From: Saccopteryx bilineata | Taxonomy: Eukaryota > Chordata > Mammalia > Chiroptera > Emballonuridae | NCBI RefSeq assembly: GCF_036850765.1 | Contig: NC_089493.1 | Span: 132,252,239-132,316,238, forward strand | Length of the DNA: 64,000 nt | Reading direction: 5' to 3' | Part shown: positions 34,327 to 46,133 of the stretch, piece after piece | Position numbering within the stretch: position 1 is the stretch's first letter | How the letters are laid out: each line of letters starts with the position of its first letter | Program-made: the position numbers and the translations under genes | Notes under the pieces: model-generated | The model's input: the letters and a program-made list of their open reading frames with translations, nothing else | What the model was told of the DNA's origin: nothing | Databases searched by the model: none

Positions 34327-35090
34327 TGTGGGGCAGCTGTGTTAGGCTTGCTCGCAGGGTTACCAGGTGTAAACACTTTGCCTGATTAGTGCTTGAGCAT
34401 GTGGCTGTGCCACATGGATATGGCCTATATAAGGCTATGGGTGCTTGCACTCAGGGGGATTGTGGATGGCGGATTGCCTGTCCACTGCTGTAAGCGGCCA
34501 TTTTGCCGTTTGTTTGCCTGAAAGGTGGTTTTCCCCCTGCCTGTGTGCTTGTCTGCCATTGTGAGACTTTTTTGTTTTGTTTTGTTTTGTTTTTTTGTAT
34601 TTTTCTGAAGCTGGAAACGGGGAGAGACAGTCAGACAGACTCCCGCATGCGCCCGACCGGGATCCACCCGGCACGCCCACCAGGGGGCGATGCTCTGCCC
34701 ACCAGGGGGCGATGCTCTGCCCATCCGGAGCATCGCTATGTTGCGACCAGAGCCACTCTAGCGCCTGAGGCAGAGGCCACAGAGCCATCCCCAGCGCCCG
34801 GGCCATCTTTGCTCCAATGGAGCCTTGGCTGTGGGAGGTGAAGAGAGAGACAGAGAGGAAGGAGAGGGGGAGGGGTGGAGAAGCAGATGGGCGCTTCTCC
34901 TGTGTGCCCTGGCCAGGAATCGAACCCGGGACTTCTGCACGCCAGGCCGACGCTCTACCACTGAGCCAACCGGCCAGGGCTGTGAGACTTTATTAAATGG
35001 TAAAGGCCCAACCCTTTCTGGCTCTGCAGTTTTTCTACCATCTTCCTGAATCCGATGTGGACCTGCCTGGCCTCAGCCACCGGCATTGCA
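34327..35090 (+). mobile_element. Solo LTR nested in the provirus (subtype 2), split by a SINE
   Basis: Starts TGTGGGGCAGCTGTGTTAGG and ends GGCATTGCA, with TATATAAGG near 34425. Flanking 5-mers GTCTC (34322-34326) and GCCTC (35091-35095) differ at one base. A SINE at 34571-34980 interrupts it. Without the SINE and its duplication the LTR is about 343 bp. Confidence 0.88.
34571..34980 (-). mobile_element. bat SINE, family A, inserted in an LTR
   Basis: Full-length reverse-strand copy ending GAGCCAACCGGCCAGGGC. Exact 11-bp duplications TGTGAGACTTT flank it (34560-34570 and 34981-34991). An internal duplication of CCACCAGGGGGCGATGCTCT occurs at about 34678-34720. Confidence 0.93.
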
Positions 35091-35267
35091 GCCTCTCTTG
35101 GTGCTGCTGACCACTGTATCATTTCGCTCATAGCTGTGTTTTATAATTCTGTTGCTGTAGTCTGTACTATTTTGGTGTTTGTAATGTACCTCACTCCTCA
35201 TACAGGGACCATCGCGGAAGACACCTGTCGTGTAGATTGTGAGGTGAGCAACCCTAAAGGGGTGGAA
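35091..35267 (+). pseudogene. ERV 3' internal end with polypurine tract
   Basis: The last interior piece before the 3' LTR. An open stretch contains a hydrophobic run (ISLIAVFYNSVAVVCTILVF) that could be a membrane segment. The polypurine tract AAAGGGGTGGAA (35256-35267) abuts the LTR, as needed for plus-strand priming. Confidence 0.6.
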
Positions 35268-35639
35268 TGTGGGGCAGCTGTATTAGACTTGCTCGTGGGT
35301 TTACCAGCTGCAAACACTTTGCATGATTAGTGCATGAGCACATGGCAGAGGCACGTGTGCATAGTCTATGTAAGGCTATGGATGCTTTCCCTGTGGGGTG
35401 CTTCTCCCAGATCATTCTCCTGTCACCATGAGGTGTGGTTTTTCTTGCTCCTTTGTTCTTACTGCAAGTAACAGGTTTTCCTTTGTTTATTAGCTCTTTC
35501 TTTTTGTTGTTCATTTGCTCGCCTGTCCTTGTGAATCTCCAATAAACGGATATGACCCAACTCTTTCCAGCTCCGCAGTTCTTCTACCATCTGCCCTAAT
35601 CTAATGTGAACCTGCCTAGCCTCAGCCACCAGCATTACA
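35268..35639 (+). mobile_element. 3' LTR of ERV-L-like provirus (subtype 1)
   Basis: 372 bp from TGTGGGGCAGCTGTATTAGA to AGCATTACA, with AATAAA at 35541-35546. The TATA position has decayed to CTATGTAAG. It follows the polypurine tract directly, marking it as the true partner of the LTR at 28284. Confidence 0.88.
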
Positions 35640-35670
35640 CTACATAAATTGCTCACTTAACTCATGTAAG

Positions 35671-35996
35671 TCCTGACCAGGTGGTGGTGCAGTGGATAGA
35701 GCGTCGGACTGGGATGCGGAAGACCCAGGTTCGAGACCCCGAGGTCACCAGCTTGAGCGCGGGCTCATCTGGTTTGAGTAAAGCTCACCAGCTTGGACCC
35801 AAGGTCGCTGGCTCAAGCAAGGGGTTCCTCGGTCTGCTGAAGGCCCACGGTCAAGGCACATATGAGAAAGCAATCAATGAACAACTAAGGTGTTGCAATG
35901 AAAAACTGATGATTAATGCTTCTCATCTCTCTTCATTCCTGTCTGTCCCTATCTATCCCTCTCTCTGACTCTCTGTCTCTGAAAAAACAAACAAAA
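35671..35996 (+). mobile_element. bat SINE, family B
   Basis: Starts TCCTGACCAGGTGGTGGTGC and has B-box GGTTCGAGACCCC. It ends in CTCTGTCTCTG and an A-rich tail. Exact 12-bp duplications AACTCATGTAAG flank it (35659-35670 and 35997-36008). Confidence 0.93.
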
Positions 35997-36046
35997 AACT
36001 CATGTAAGGTCTGACCCCAATAGACATCATGGCTGTAGCACTTCTT

Positions 36047-36215
36047 TTAAAATACTTTTTATTTATTCATTTTAGAGAGGAGAGAGAGAGAGAAGGGGGA
36101 GGAGCAGGAAGCATCAACTCCCATATGTGCCTTGACCAGGCAAGCCCAGGGCTTTAAACTGGTGACCTCAGTGTTTCCAGGTTGATGCTTTATCCACGGC
36201 ACCACCACAGTCAGG
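36047..36215 (-). mobile_element. bat SINE, family C (short)
   Basis: Reverse complement of the short family that begins GCCTGACTGTGGTGGTGCC. It includes CTCCCATATGTGCCTTGACC and a GA-rich stretch. 19-bp duplications starting CATGGCTGTAGCAC (36028-36046) and CATGGCCGTAGCAC (36216-36234) differ at one base. Confidence 0.9.
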
Positions 36216-36444
36216 CATGGCCGTAGCACTTCTTAAAGGGCAGCTTCTCTCACTAAAAATGAGTCTTATATAACATACATAATGCAAATTTATACTTCTT
36301 ATTTCTCCTCAGGGCATCCAATCACATATTTGTAGAAGTGGCTAAAGAACTATATATAAGAAACTATAAAATTCTCACACAAACTATAAAAAGAGAAACA
36401 TCAGGCTGGGTAGAAAGACCATCTTGTCTTCTCAAATATTTAGG

Positions 36445-36830
36445 ATTTTATTTTATTTTATTTTATTTTATTTTATTTTATTTTATTTTAAATTTAGTGA
36501 GAGGAAGGCAGAGACAGATTCTCACAAGTGCCCCACCAGGATTCATCCAGCAAGCCCACTAGGAAGTGATGCTCTGTTCATCTGAGAACCTTGCTCCATT
36601 GCAACTGGAGCCATTTTTTAGCATCTGATGTGGAGGTCGTGGAGCTATCCTCAGTGCCTGGGGACAACTCACTCTAATCTAGCCTTGGCTGCAGGAGGGG
36701 AAGAGAGAGAGAAAGAGGAAGGGGTGGAGAAGCAGATGAGCGCTTCTCCTGTGTGCCCTGACCAGAAATCGAACCTGGGACATCCACACGCCAGGCCGAC
36801 ACTCTACCACTGAGACAACCAGCCAGGGCC
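36445..36830 (-). mobile_element. bat SINE, older family A variant, with (TTTTA)n tail
   Basis: Reverse-strand copy ending ACAACCAGCCAGGGCC. The expanded TTTTA array (about 36447-36490) is its copied A-rich tail. The body is clearly diverged from the young family A copies. Confidence 0.88.
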
Positions 36831-37035
36831 TGTTTTTGTTTTTGACCCTCACAGAATTGTTCTGAGTCATTCGGAAGAATAAAGAGGTAGAAGAAATGCA
36901 GAAATTGTTTAAATTGAGAGGCTAAACATATGAGAAAGCTGTGATCAGTAAAACAGTCATACAGGTATAAAAAAATACCAGTCCCATCCTCAGGTACAAT
37001 AAAAGGAGAAACTTTACTCAAGAAAATAGTTTGTG

Positions 37036-37333
37036 CTTGACCAGATGGTGGTGCAGTGGATAGAGCATCAGACTGGGACACGGAGGACCCAGGTGTGAAA
37101 CTCCAAGGTCGCCAGCTTGAGCACGGGCTCATCTGGTTTGAGCAAGGCTCATCAGCTTGAGCCCAAGGTCGCTGGCTTGAGCAAGGGGTCATTCAGTCTG
37201 CTATAGCCCCCGGGTCAAGGCACATATGAGAAAGCAATCAATGAGAAACTAAGGTGCCACAACGAAGAATTGATGCTTCTCATCTTTCTCCCTTCCTGTT
37301 TTCCCTCTCTGTCTCTGTCACACACACAAAAAA
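37036..37333 (+). mobile_element. bat SINE, family B
   Basis: Starts GCTTGACCAGATGGTGGTGC and ends CTCTGTCTCTGTCACACACA followed by an A tail. Imperfect duplications (AAATAGTTTGT and GAACAGTTTGC) flank it. Confidence 0.85.
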
Positions 37334-38600
37334 GAACAGTTTGCAAATTGGAGAAGCCTGCAACCTCCCATGTGCTTTTATAAGGTTCCCACCCCAATCC
37401 CTGATTCATCTATTTCTATGCAAATAAGGAATGCAAATAGCACTGTCCTGATAGATAGGAATTGTACATTTTGATTGGTCATTATGGAACTGCTCTGACT
37501 GGTTATTAAAAATGCAAATGAGCATAGTAGTTCCAATTGGACAGGGCAGGTTTTGGCAGCCCATTGGTCAAAATATGATACCAGGAAGTTCTTATAAGAA
37601 TGGGCTCAGCTGGAGCACAGTGAAGGAAGCTGGCAGCTCAGTCTGTGCTTTTCTTTGAAGTGCAATGTTTGTGTGAGGCCTTTGCAAGCAAGGGCTGCTA
37701 GACTCTGGTGGTGATTTTGGGCCCAGTTAAGCTCCAGGAGTTAGTCAAGTATTAGTCCTTCTTGGGGTCAACATAACCTGAAAACAAAATTTATAAAAAA
37801 TGTCTATAAAAGTATAGGATAAAACATCACTGTATGGAAAGGAAAAAAAATCTTAGCCAATAAAATGTGCTGGTACCATTGGTTAGCTATTTGGAAAGTA
37901 ATCCTTTGAGTAGTGAGTTTTATATTAACCCTTTGAGTGAGGACGTACATAAAAGTTCATACCACTAAAAGGGTTGATCTGCATACTGCAAAACAAAATG
38001 AATCCAAACAATATCAAAGAAAGAGCTACCCACCACAAAGGAAGGAAAAAGGAAATGAAATCCTAAGAACTAGAAAGGATGCTGAGTCAGTACCTGTTTT
38101 AACTCTTGTTGGTAAAGGACTTTTTAAGTTGAAAAGCAACAGAAAGGGAAAGAGCACCAGGTTTGACCATGTAACGATAACAAACCTTTGTACACTGACA
38201 ACATTAAAAAACTTGAAAAGTAAATAATCAACCAGGAAAACTATCTCAACAAAAATAACAGACATAGAGGTAAAATCCTTGGTTTGCATATACAAATCAT
38301 TAAGGATATAAAATACCAATGGATAGATGAGAAGAGACAGAACAATCCAAATATTTAAACTCTCTAGAAAGAAGAGAAATGAAAAACTAACATGGCATAT
38401 CCAAAAAACACATTAATAGCTCTTCTGATTAGAAAAATAATGTATGTTTATGGTAGAAAGTCTGGAAAATAAAATTGGCCCACTAGGTCACCATCCAGAA
38501 ATGACCACAACTAACGCCTGCCTGCAAGTGTTCTGTGTTCTGCCTTTCTCTTTTTACATTAGGATCATACTATTGGCATCATATTTTCTGCTGATCAAAT
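37334..38600. other. Intergenic sequence; possible old L1 in the second half
   Basis: 37334-37760 is unassigned. About 37930-38380 is A-rich with AAACTTGAAAAGTAAATAAT-like text, resembling L1 interior on the + strand, but it is too diverged to be sure. No exon recognised. Confidence 0.4.
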
Positions 38601-38612
38601 TAACAAAGGCCT

Positions 38613-38975
38613 ATTTTTTTCTTCCCTGAATTGAGAAGCAGAGAGGCAGAGAGGCAGAGAGACAGACTCCGCATGTGCCTGACTGGAATCCACCCAGCAT
38701 GCCCACTAGGGGGTGATGCTCTGCCCTTCTGGGGCTGTTGCTCCATTGTAATCAGAGCCATTTTAGCACCAGAAGTGGAGGCCATGGAGCCATCCTCAGC
38801 GTCCGGGCCAACTTTGCTCTAATGGAGCCTTGGCTGCGGGAGGGGAAGAGAGAGAGAGAAAGTAAAGAGTGGAGAAGCAGATGGGTGCTTCACCTGTGTG
38901 CCCTGGCTGGGAATCGAACCTGGGACTTCCATATGCCAGGCCAGTGCTCTACCACTGAGCCAAATGGCTAGGGCC
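38613..38975 (-). mobile_element. bat SINE, family A (diverged)
   Basis: The reverse-strand body ends GAGCCAAATGGCTAGGGC. Exact 12-bp duplications TAACAAAGGCCT flank it (38601-38612 and 38976-38987). Confidence 0.9.
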
Positions 38976-38987
38976 TAACAAAGGCCT

Positions 38988-40493
38988 TTTTAAAACTTAC
39001 ACTCGATGTTAGCGACAGTGTGCACAGCTCAGATAATGTAGGTTCAATTGAATTGAATGGAAAGGGACTTAATTTATCTTGTTCTTTTTCTGAGGCCACA
39101 GTTGAGCTGGGATGGAGGCAAAGCATGACCCAGGGGACTAGATAGGTGTAAAGATTTCAGATCTCCAAGGTCAGAGTACCAGACTTACCAAGGAGCTTTT
39201 CAGAAGGACTCTAGGGTATGACCCAAGTTTTGTCCATCAGGACCCCTTCTCCCCAGGGTCTCCCAGTTATTCTGAGCTTGCCAGGGGCCTGCCTCTCTGC
39301 CTGAGTCTGGCTGCCCACGTTGGACCCCAGGTCTACCTCTAGGTAACTATCTCGGGCACTCTCTGAGTTTTGGATTTAAGAAAGATTGTACCTCACAGAG
39401 CCCTCACAAGGATTAAGGCTTAGTTCAACAAATGTGTTTAGCCCATTGCCTGGTTCAAATATAGTTAGCTCAAAATAGAAAACTCCAAGGGAGTATTTGC
39501 TTCTTGTTTTTATAACTAAGGACCCATTAAGAGACTTTTGCTGAACAGAGGCACTGTGAATTCAACTATCTACCTCGAGGGAGTCAGAAAACTGTAGCTT
39601 CTAAAATGGGAGTTTCTTCAGCTTTCCAAATATGTTCTGGCCAAGTTTCAGCAAGCCTTGCTAACAGCCTTTTCTCTGATAAACACCTGCTTGCCCAGGT
39701 GACACAGCACATCAGAAGCAGAAATGGACTCAGGCCCCTGAATCCAAGCCTGACCCTTAAATCCCTCCTGATCTTGACCCTTTATTGAGGGAATGCCAGG
39801 TACAATGATGAACTGATGATAGGGAAAGAGACTGCAGTGAGCAGTGGGGTGAGGATGAAGGCAGCTGTGGACAGCACCTCTGGCTCAGTGCCTGCGTACT
39901 CATTAGCAGGTCATCACTGGGGCCAGGAGCCTCCCCTCCCTCCCTGGATAAGAGGCTCAGCCCAGAGCCTCACCTGCCTGCACTTCCTCAGAGCCTGTTG
40001 CCCACACTAGAGCTGTCATTCCAGGTCCCCTCACAACACTGTACCTTGGTGGAGTAAATGCTCCAGTCAGGTGTACTTTATTTTAGAAAAATTACTTTAT
40101 TTTTATTTTGTGGAAATATTTTAATTGAACTAGTTGGCTTTTTTATTGTAATAAATGTTAATTAAGTGAGTGGGCTGAATGTCCTTGGATTGAGCTGGCT
40201 TCTCTTGGTTTAATTAGGAAGAGAGTGGAGTCTTATTTCTTTTTGCCATGAGTCAGTGGTTTGAATTTCTCTTTTGTGCTAATGAAGTGATCAGGTGAGT
40301 GCAGGGAATAGATTATTTCTTGTATCTGAAATTTAACTGCCCGCTCCACTCCCAGAGCTAAGTGGCAGCCCCACTGTGTATTACCAGGGTGTGACCCAAC
40401 CCTCTTGTCTTGGCTTAATGAGGTTTCTTCATTTCTCTTGGGGAAAAAAAGTTTTAAATTGCAAACATTCCTTTGTTTCCCAAGAATACTAAT
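38988..40493. other. Unique intergenic sequence, with a candidate conserved element
   Basis: No young repeat; a MIR-like piece may lie near 39390-39480. The AT-rich part at about 40075-40450 carries several homeodomain-type cores (TTAATTAAG, TTTAATTAGG, GCTAATGAAG) in otherwise unique sequence. Confidence 0.45.
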
Positions 40494-40806
40494 CAGTAGA
40501 TAGAGCATTGGCCCAGTGTATGGATGTCCCAGGTTCAATTCCCAGTCAGGGCATGCAAGAAAAACAACCATCTTCTTCTACTCCCCTCCCTCTCACAGCC
40601 AGTGGCTCGACTGGTTCGAGTGTCGGCCCTGGGCACTGAGGATAGCTCAGTTGGTCTGAGTATGTCAGCTTTAGGTGCTAAAAATAGCTTGGTTCATTCT
40701 AGCATCAGCCCCAGATGGGGGTTGCTGGGTGGATCCCGGTCAGGGCACATGCAGGAGTCTGTCTACCTCCCCTCCTCTCAGTTAAAAAAGAAAAAAGAGG
40801 GGGAAA
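40494..40806 (+). mobile_element. bat SINE, older family A variant (5' truncated)
   Basis: Begins inside the tRNA head (GTAGATAGAGCATTGG) and has B-box GGTTCAATTCCC. It ends CAGTTAAAAAAGAAAAAAG. Duplications AAGAATACTAAT (40482-40493) and AAGAATACTGAT (40807-40818) flank it. Confidence 0.88.
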
Positions 40807-41098
40807 AAGAATACTGATTACTTGGTCCAGGGGGGACACAGTTAATGATCTTCATGGGCTCAGCTGACCAGAGAGGCATGTGGTCTGCAGGCAGCTGGGA
40901 CTTCCAAGCCTTTGTCCTACTCTGGTCAGGTGGACAGTTAGAGAAACTCAGAATAGCTATAGGCCCAGACAGCTTCCTCATTACAGAGATGTAGAAACTG
41001 CAGCCGGGAGAGGGAAGGGGCATGCCCAAGCCCACACAGCATGGGCCTGGTTTCATAACATCTACAGCCTCAGGAGGTTTTGAGTATTAACAAGTTCT

Positions 41099-41452
41099 GC
41101 CTGACCAAGTGGTGGTGCAGTGGATAGAGCATTGGCCTGGAATGCCGAGGACCCAGGTTCGAAACCCCAAGGTTGCTGGCTTGAGTACAGGCTCACTGAC
41201 TTGAGTGTGGGATCATAGACATGACCCCATGGTCGCTGGCTTGAGTCTAAGATTGCTGGCTTGAGCAAGGGGACACTCACTCTACTGTAGCTCCCTGGTC
41301 TAGGCACATAGGAGAAAGCAATCAATGAACAACTACGGTGCTGCAATGAAGAATTTATGCTTCTCATCTCTCTCCCTTCCAATCTGTCTGTCCCTCTCTC
41401 TGTCTCTCTTTCTTTCTCTCTCTCTTGCATGCACATGCATGCTAAAACAAAT
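41099..41452 (+). mobile_element. bat SINE, family B (long form)
   Basis: Starts GCCTGACCAAGTGGTGGTGC with B-box GGTTCGAAACCCC. The body matches the long form at 14765 (GACCCCATGGTCG in both). It ends in a (CT)n run. No clean target duplication was found. Confidence 0.87.
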
Positions 41453-44400
41453 AATTTAGCGGACATGAGCCAGTCCCTGGGTTAGGTGTGTGGATAGACA
41501 TAGATCCAAGGAGGTAGCACAACAGTGAGAGTGTGATGATTGTGTAAACTGGGTGACAACAGAGGGGGCCACACACCATGGAAGGCAATGTGAGGGGCTG
41601 AGCATGTGGCCTTGGACTTGTGGGTAGGATAGACAGTCCAGGAAGCCTTCAAGAGAGGTGTTTCTGCACTGGGTTTTGAATGATAAATAGGAGTTCATCA
41701 GGTGGACAAAGTGTGGAGAAGGGCATTCCAGACCGAGGCAGCAGGATATGCAAGGCTGAGTTTGCTCTGGTGAACAGGAGAGCACAGGAGGCAGCGCACA
41801 TTCAGATTTGTGATGTTGGGAATACCCCTGTGGGTGCTGCCCTGGGGAAGGGCCCAGAGGAGATCTAGGGTCGGGGAGAGCAGGTGAGGGAGGCTGGGAG
41901 CCAAGGAGAGGGAAGAGCAGGGCCAGACCCAGACATGCCCAGAGTGTGGTGTTAACATTTCCTGTCTTGGGCAGCCACCCAGGTCTCCCCAGGAGACCCC
42001 AGGAGGGAGCAGGCGAAGAGAAAGGGAGGGTGACCGCCTTTCTTAACAGCTGGATGATTTGTTCTTCCTCTGAGTCATGCTGTGGGTGACAAGACTCGCG
42101 GTAGCAGAAGCTCAGGACACATACTTCCTTCAGCCGCATACCACTGCACGTGCTTTGCCTCCACGTGCATTCAGTCTTCAGACAATTGTGAGGTGGGTCC
42201 CATCTGACCTCATTTCACCTGTGGGGAGTCCTGGGCATAGACCCGGTCAAGAACTTGCCCAAGGTCACTAAGCTTAAGAAAGTGGGAGAGCCAGGGCACG
42301 TCTAACCTACCCCAAATAAAGGTGTGTTCTATGTTCAGATGGGGCTTCATTGACTCCCCCAAATTACCCATTGTAACAGGCAGCAGGAGTTTAGGTTTTC
42401 CACTGAGAAATGAAAAGAGTTCACTCACAGCAGCAAACAGCATTCCCCAGGAGCCCCAGGCCCCAGACCCTGACTTCTTGTTCCCTCCTGCATGGTACCT
42501 GGGTCCCTCCTATCCGGTGGGAGGAAAGGAATACAGGCTACACTTCCTTCTTGAAGGCCCCATCGTATAACAAGAAGAGCCTAGGCTTAAACATACTTCC
42601 ACCCTGTGGGACCTTTGGCAAGGCCCTCTCCTCTCCACACCTCATCTGCTGGCCAACTCTGCATCAGCCCCTCTCAGAGCACCTATGTTCCCTGGGGCTC
42701 TGGTCTGTGGCTGCTGTGATGTCGACTGCCCTGGCCTTGTGCCTGGATCTGCCTAACTTGAGGGGGTCTGAGGACAAAGGGCCACCTTCAGAGAGGTGTC
42801 CTCACAAGATGAGCCACTAACCACAGAAATTGGGTTCCAGCCCCCAACAATCAAGCTCTCTTGATTAGTTAGCTTGTTAGTGGAGCCGTTTTCTTTATCT
42901 GGTCCCCACCCTCAGCAAACCCTCGGGGGCCCCAGCTCAGGTTTGAGGATGGATGGAGATGGGAAATTTGCAACATGAAATTGTACATCTTTCACGCACT
43001 CACACTTTCTGGCCCACCTCCCATTCTGTGCTTTCTCTCTGGCTCTGCTTGGTCTGGCCTGAGGGCTTCCCACTACTCCACTTAGGTCTTCATTGTTTTG
43101 TTCCAGGTGCTTACCTGGACTCTGGTTAGTATTCCCACCACACCCTTCTCACTGGGGTATAGACTGACTTTTGGGCAGAGGCTGGCACTCTCTCTGGGAA
43201 AATTAGAGGAACATGGCTTTTGAGCTGGTCATCTAACTGGCTCCATGGAAATCCCACAAAACCCTGGAAGAAAGCAAACCTAGCTCCTTCCAAATGATGC
43301 CAGGAAAGTGGGTGCTAAAAAGCAGGACTGTGAAGCTATTCCCTCTCCCTATGCACAGAGAGAGCAATCAGCAAGGTCAAACCTTTCCACCTGATGGGTT
43401 GGTTTCCTATCACCCTTCCTTCTCCTTAAAGGTAGACCAGCTCTTGGTGCCTGATTAATGGCCACAATTAAAAGCAAAGTGCCCTTGCTGTGACCTGCTG
43501 TCCTCCCACACCTGAGGGTCTGGAGGTAAACTCTGAGGCCCTGGAGTGAACGATTTGTAATGAAATAAATAAGCCTCTTAACCGTTGATGGCATCAAGGC
43601 CCAGGGAAAATACAGACTCACTTCCTGATCTCTCAAGGGCATCTGTCAGCCCCACCACACAACAGCAGACTGCCTGCCCACAACCCCCTCCTACACCCCT
43701 TCCCTTTGCCTGGGCTCCAGCGCACAAAGATAGTCCCTCTCTCTCTCTTTCTCTCTCTCTCTCTCACCCTGATTCATTCATAAATAACCTGCCCTGCATC
43801 ATTTTCACAGAGGAAAGAGAAAATAAAAACCTATTAGCAGTGTTGGGAAACAGCAAAGGGTATCATTGACAGAGTGATCATTCTGAGGGGTTTCTAGAAG
43901 CTAAGAAGCATATGAAAACAAGCAAAATGAGAACCCCATTGGTGCTGTACAGCCTGTGACCTGGCGGTGGCCCCCTCCCATCATGCCAGAAACTTCTCTG
44001 CTGCTCTTGGCTCTCAGAACCTAGTCCCTGTGGACACCCTGAGGTCCCCATAGTAGGAGCTGTAGCGGGAGTGTGTGGCCCCCCCCCCCAGCAGCAGCCT
44101 CTTGGTTTAATAGCCACAGCCTCTAGGTTTCACAGCTGTGTCCGGGAGGGGCAGGTTCTGGCCACACTGCTGCTCCCCAACTAGCCCTGCTACAGCTTCT
44201 ACTATGGGGACCTGAATTTACAGGTTGAAAAAAAAGCTCACACCCCAGGGAAGATTTGGTTAAGAACAATCGAGACCAACAGCATTTGGTTCTGATGGAT
44301 AAACAGACCACTTTTACAGGAACAGCATCAAGGCCTCAAAAGTGGACGGAAATAATATGATAATTTAGTTTAACATAAAGGTAGTATTTTCTATCAGAAG

Positions 44401-45087
44401 GGAAAATTATCATCCAATAAAGGATGTTGCTACAACTGACCATGTATCTAGAAAAAAAAGCTGGTTTTCCATGTTACTTGTTTTAAAACAAACTCCTGAT
44501 GGCTTTTAATTGTACAAATGAAATCAATCCAAAAATATCAGTGGCTTAGCACAATCGTTTATTTTTTGTTCATGTGGAGTCCAATTGGAGGGCATAGAGT
44601 GAGGTGGAATTTTGCTGCCCATAGACTTCCAGAGACCCAAGATGAAGAAAGCTCTGTCTTCTTTAACAAGTGACCCCCAAGTTTGCCCTAAGTACTGACA
44701 TACATTTGTCAGTCAGGGAAGGACAGGCTTGTGTGTGAGGAAGCACATATATCCAAAACAAGAAAGACAAGTGGGAGGAACTTGTCTTTAAATTAATTTA
44801 AATTAACATTAAATTCCCATAGAAACTGAGGGAATTTGGAAGTCATAAGTGATTTATCTAGCTTAAATCGTGATTTTCTAGGAGTACATTACTTATCAAA
44901 ACTGATCCCAGAAGAGATAAAAGTCTCAACAGGTATATCTTAAGGAAGAGAGAAAGTTGTTAAAGAGCTAATCCTTAAGGCAGTTTTCCGAAGGGACTTC
45001 TACCAATCCAGAAGAACAGACATTCTCAGTGCTCATTAAATTTCTCCAGGGAACAGAGGAAATCAGGACATGAAGAAACAAAGCAAG
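41453..45087. other. Unique intergenic sequence with old repeats
   Basis: About 41640-41860 resembles an old interspersed repeat (GGGCATTCCAGACCGAGGC), also echoed at 59930-60010. A MIR-like piece lies at 42165-42310. A (CT)n run lies at about 43736-43765. No exon is convincing. The 227-codon minus-strand frame at 41456-42139 overlaps the old repeat and has no recognisable domain. Confidence 0.45.
42165..42310 (-). repeat. MIR-like fragment
   Basis: Has the phrases CATTTCACCTGTGGGGAG and CTTGCCCAAGGTCACTAAGC, matching the reverse MIR 3' half. Confidence 0.65.
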
Positions 45088-45499
45088 GCCCTGGCCGGTA
45101 GGCTCAGTGGTAGAGTGTCGGCCTGGCGTGCGGAAGTCCCGGGTTCGATTCCCAGCCAGGGCACACAGGAGAAGTGCCCATCTGCTTCTCCACCCCTCCC
45201 CCTCTCCTTCCTCTCTGTCTCTCTCTTCCCCTCCCGCAGCTGAGGCTTCATTGGAGCAAAGATGGCCCGGGCGCTGGGGATGGCTCCTTGGCCTCTGCCC
45301 CAGGCGCTAGAGTGGCTCTGGTCGCGACGGAGCGACGCCCTGGAGGGGCAGAGCATCGCTCCCTGGTGGGCAGAGCATCACCCCTGGTGGGTGTGCGGGG
45401 TGGATCCCAGTTGGGCGCATGCGGGAGTCTGTCTGACTGTCTCTCCCCGTTTCCAGCTTCAGAAAAATACAAAACAAAACAAAACAAAACAAAAAAAAG
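45088..45499 (+). mobile_element. bat SINE, family A
   Basis: Starts GCCCTGGCCGGTAGGCTC, with A- and B-boxes and a full body, and a tail of ACAAAACAAAACAAAA units. Exact 8-bp duplications AAAGCAAG flank it (45080-45087 and 45500-45507). Confidence 0.92.
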
Positions 45500-45507
45500 A
45501 AAGCAAG

Positions 45508-46117
45508 TTATCTAGCAAAGGACTATGGAAGGTCAGGTTGCCTAGTAGCCCGCTGAATGCTCCGGGGGCCATGCTTACCTCATCAGCCAAAGGTCATTTT
45601 CCAGCAGGCCACCAGGTGCCTGTAGTTAGTGTTCCTGGGTGAATCCTAAAGCTGCCATCTAAACCTAGACTGGCCCCCTTGGTCCTCCATTATGAAAATC
45701 ACTTTCTTAAGCTAGTGTGGTCTGGATAATTTACTTCTTCCAACATACTTGTCATACTTGTCATATTTTATTCAATGAATAAACTATACCCTATTTAATT
45801 CTTAATGTAAATAGGAAATTTATGTTCAAATACTTGCTTATTTAAAGATAAGCACTTTTAATATGGATATGGGCTATGGAACTTGAATACCATAGAAGAA
45901 AAACAAGGTACAAACAATACTTTGTCAAACCAACACAATTCAGAATACAGAAAAAAGAAAATATTGAGAAAAAGTAATAAATGAAAAACATGAAATAAAA
46001 TGGTGGGAAGACCAAACATTTCATTGACACAAGAGCCCAGAATTAAATTGAGTAAAGACAAGGTTTGAATGTCAATTTAATAAGCTTCACGTGTAGCCAA
46101 AATCTGAACCATCTGTC
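45508..46117. other. Intergenic sequence, nothing firm
   Basis: The A-rich second half (about 45840-46060) could be an L1 remnant. No exon recognised. Confidence 0.4.
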
Positions 46118-46133
46118 TTCTTTTCAAATTCTT

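Noticed and set aside
41456..42139. 227-codon open frame on the minus strand
   Set aside because: No recognisable domain, overlaps an old interspersed repeat, low-complexity Ser/Pro/Leu composition, and no splice or conservation support.
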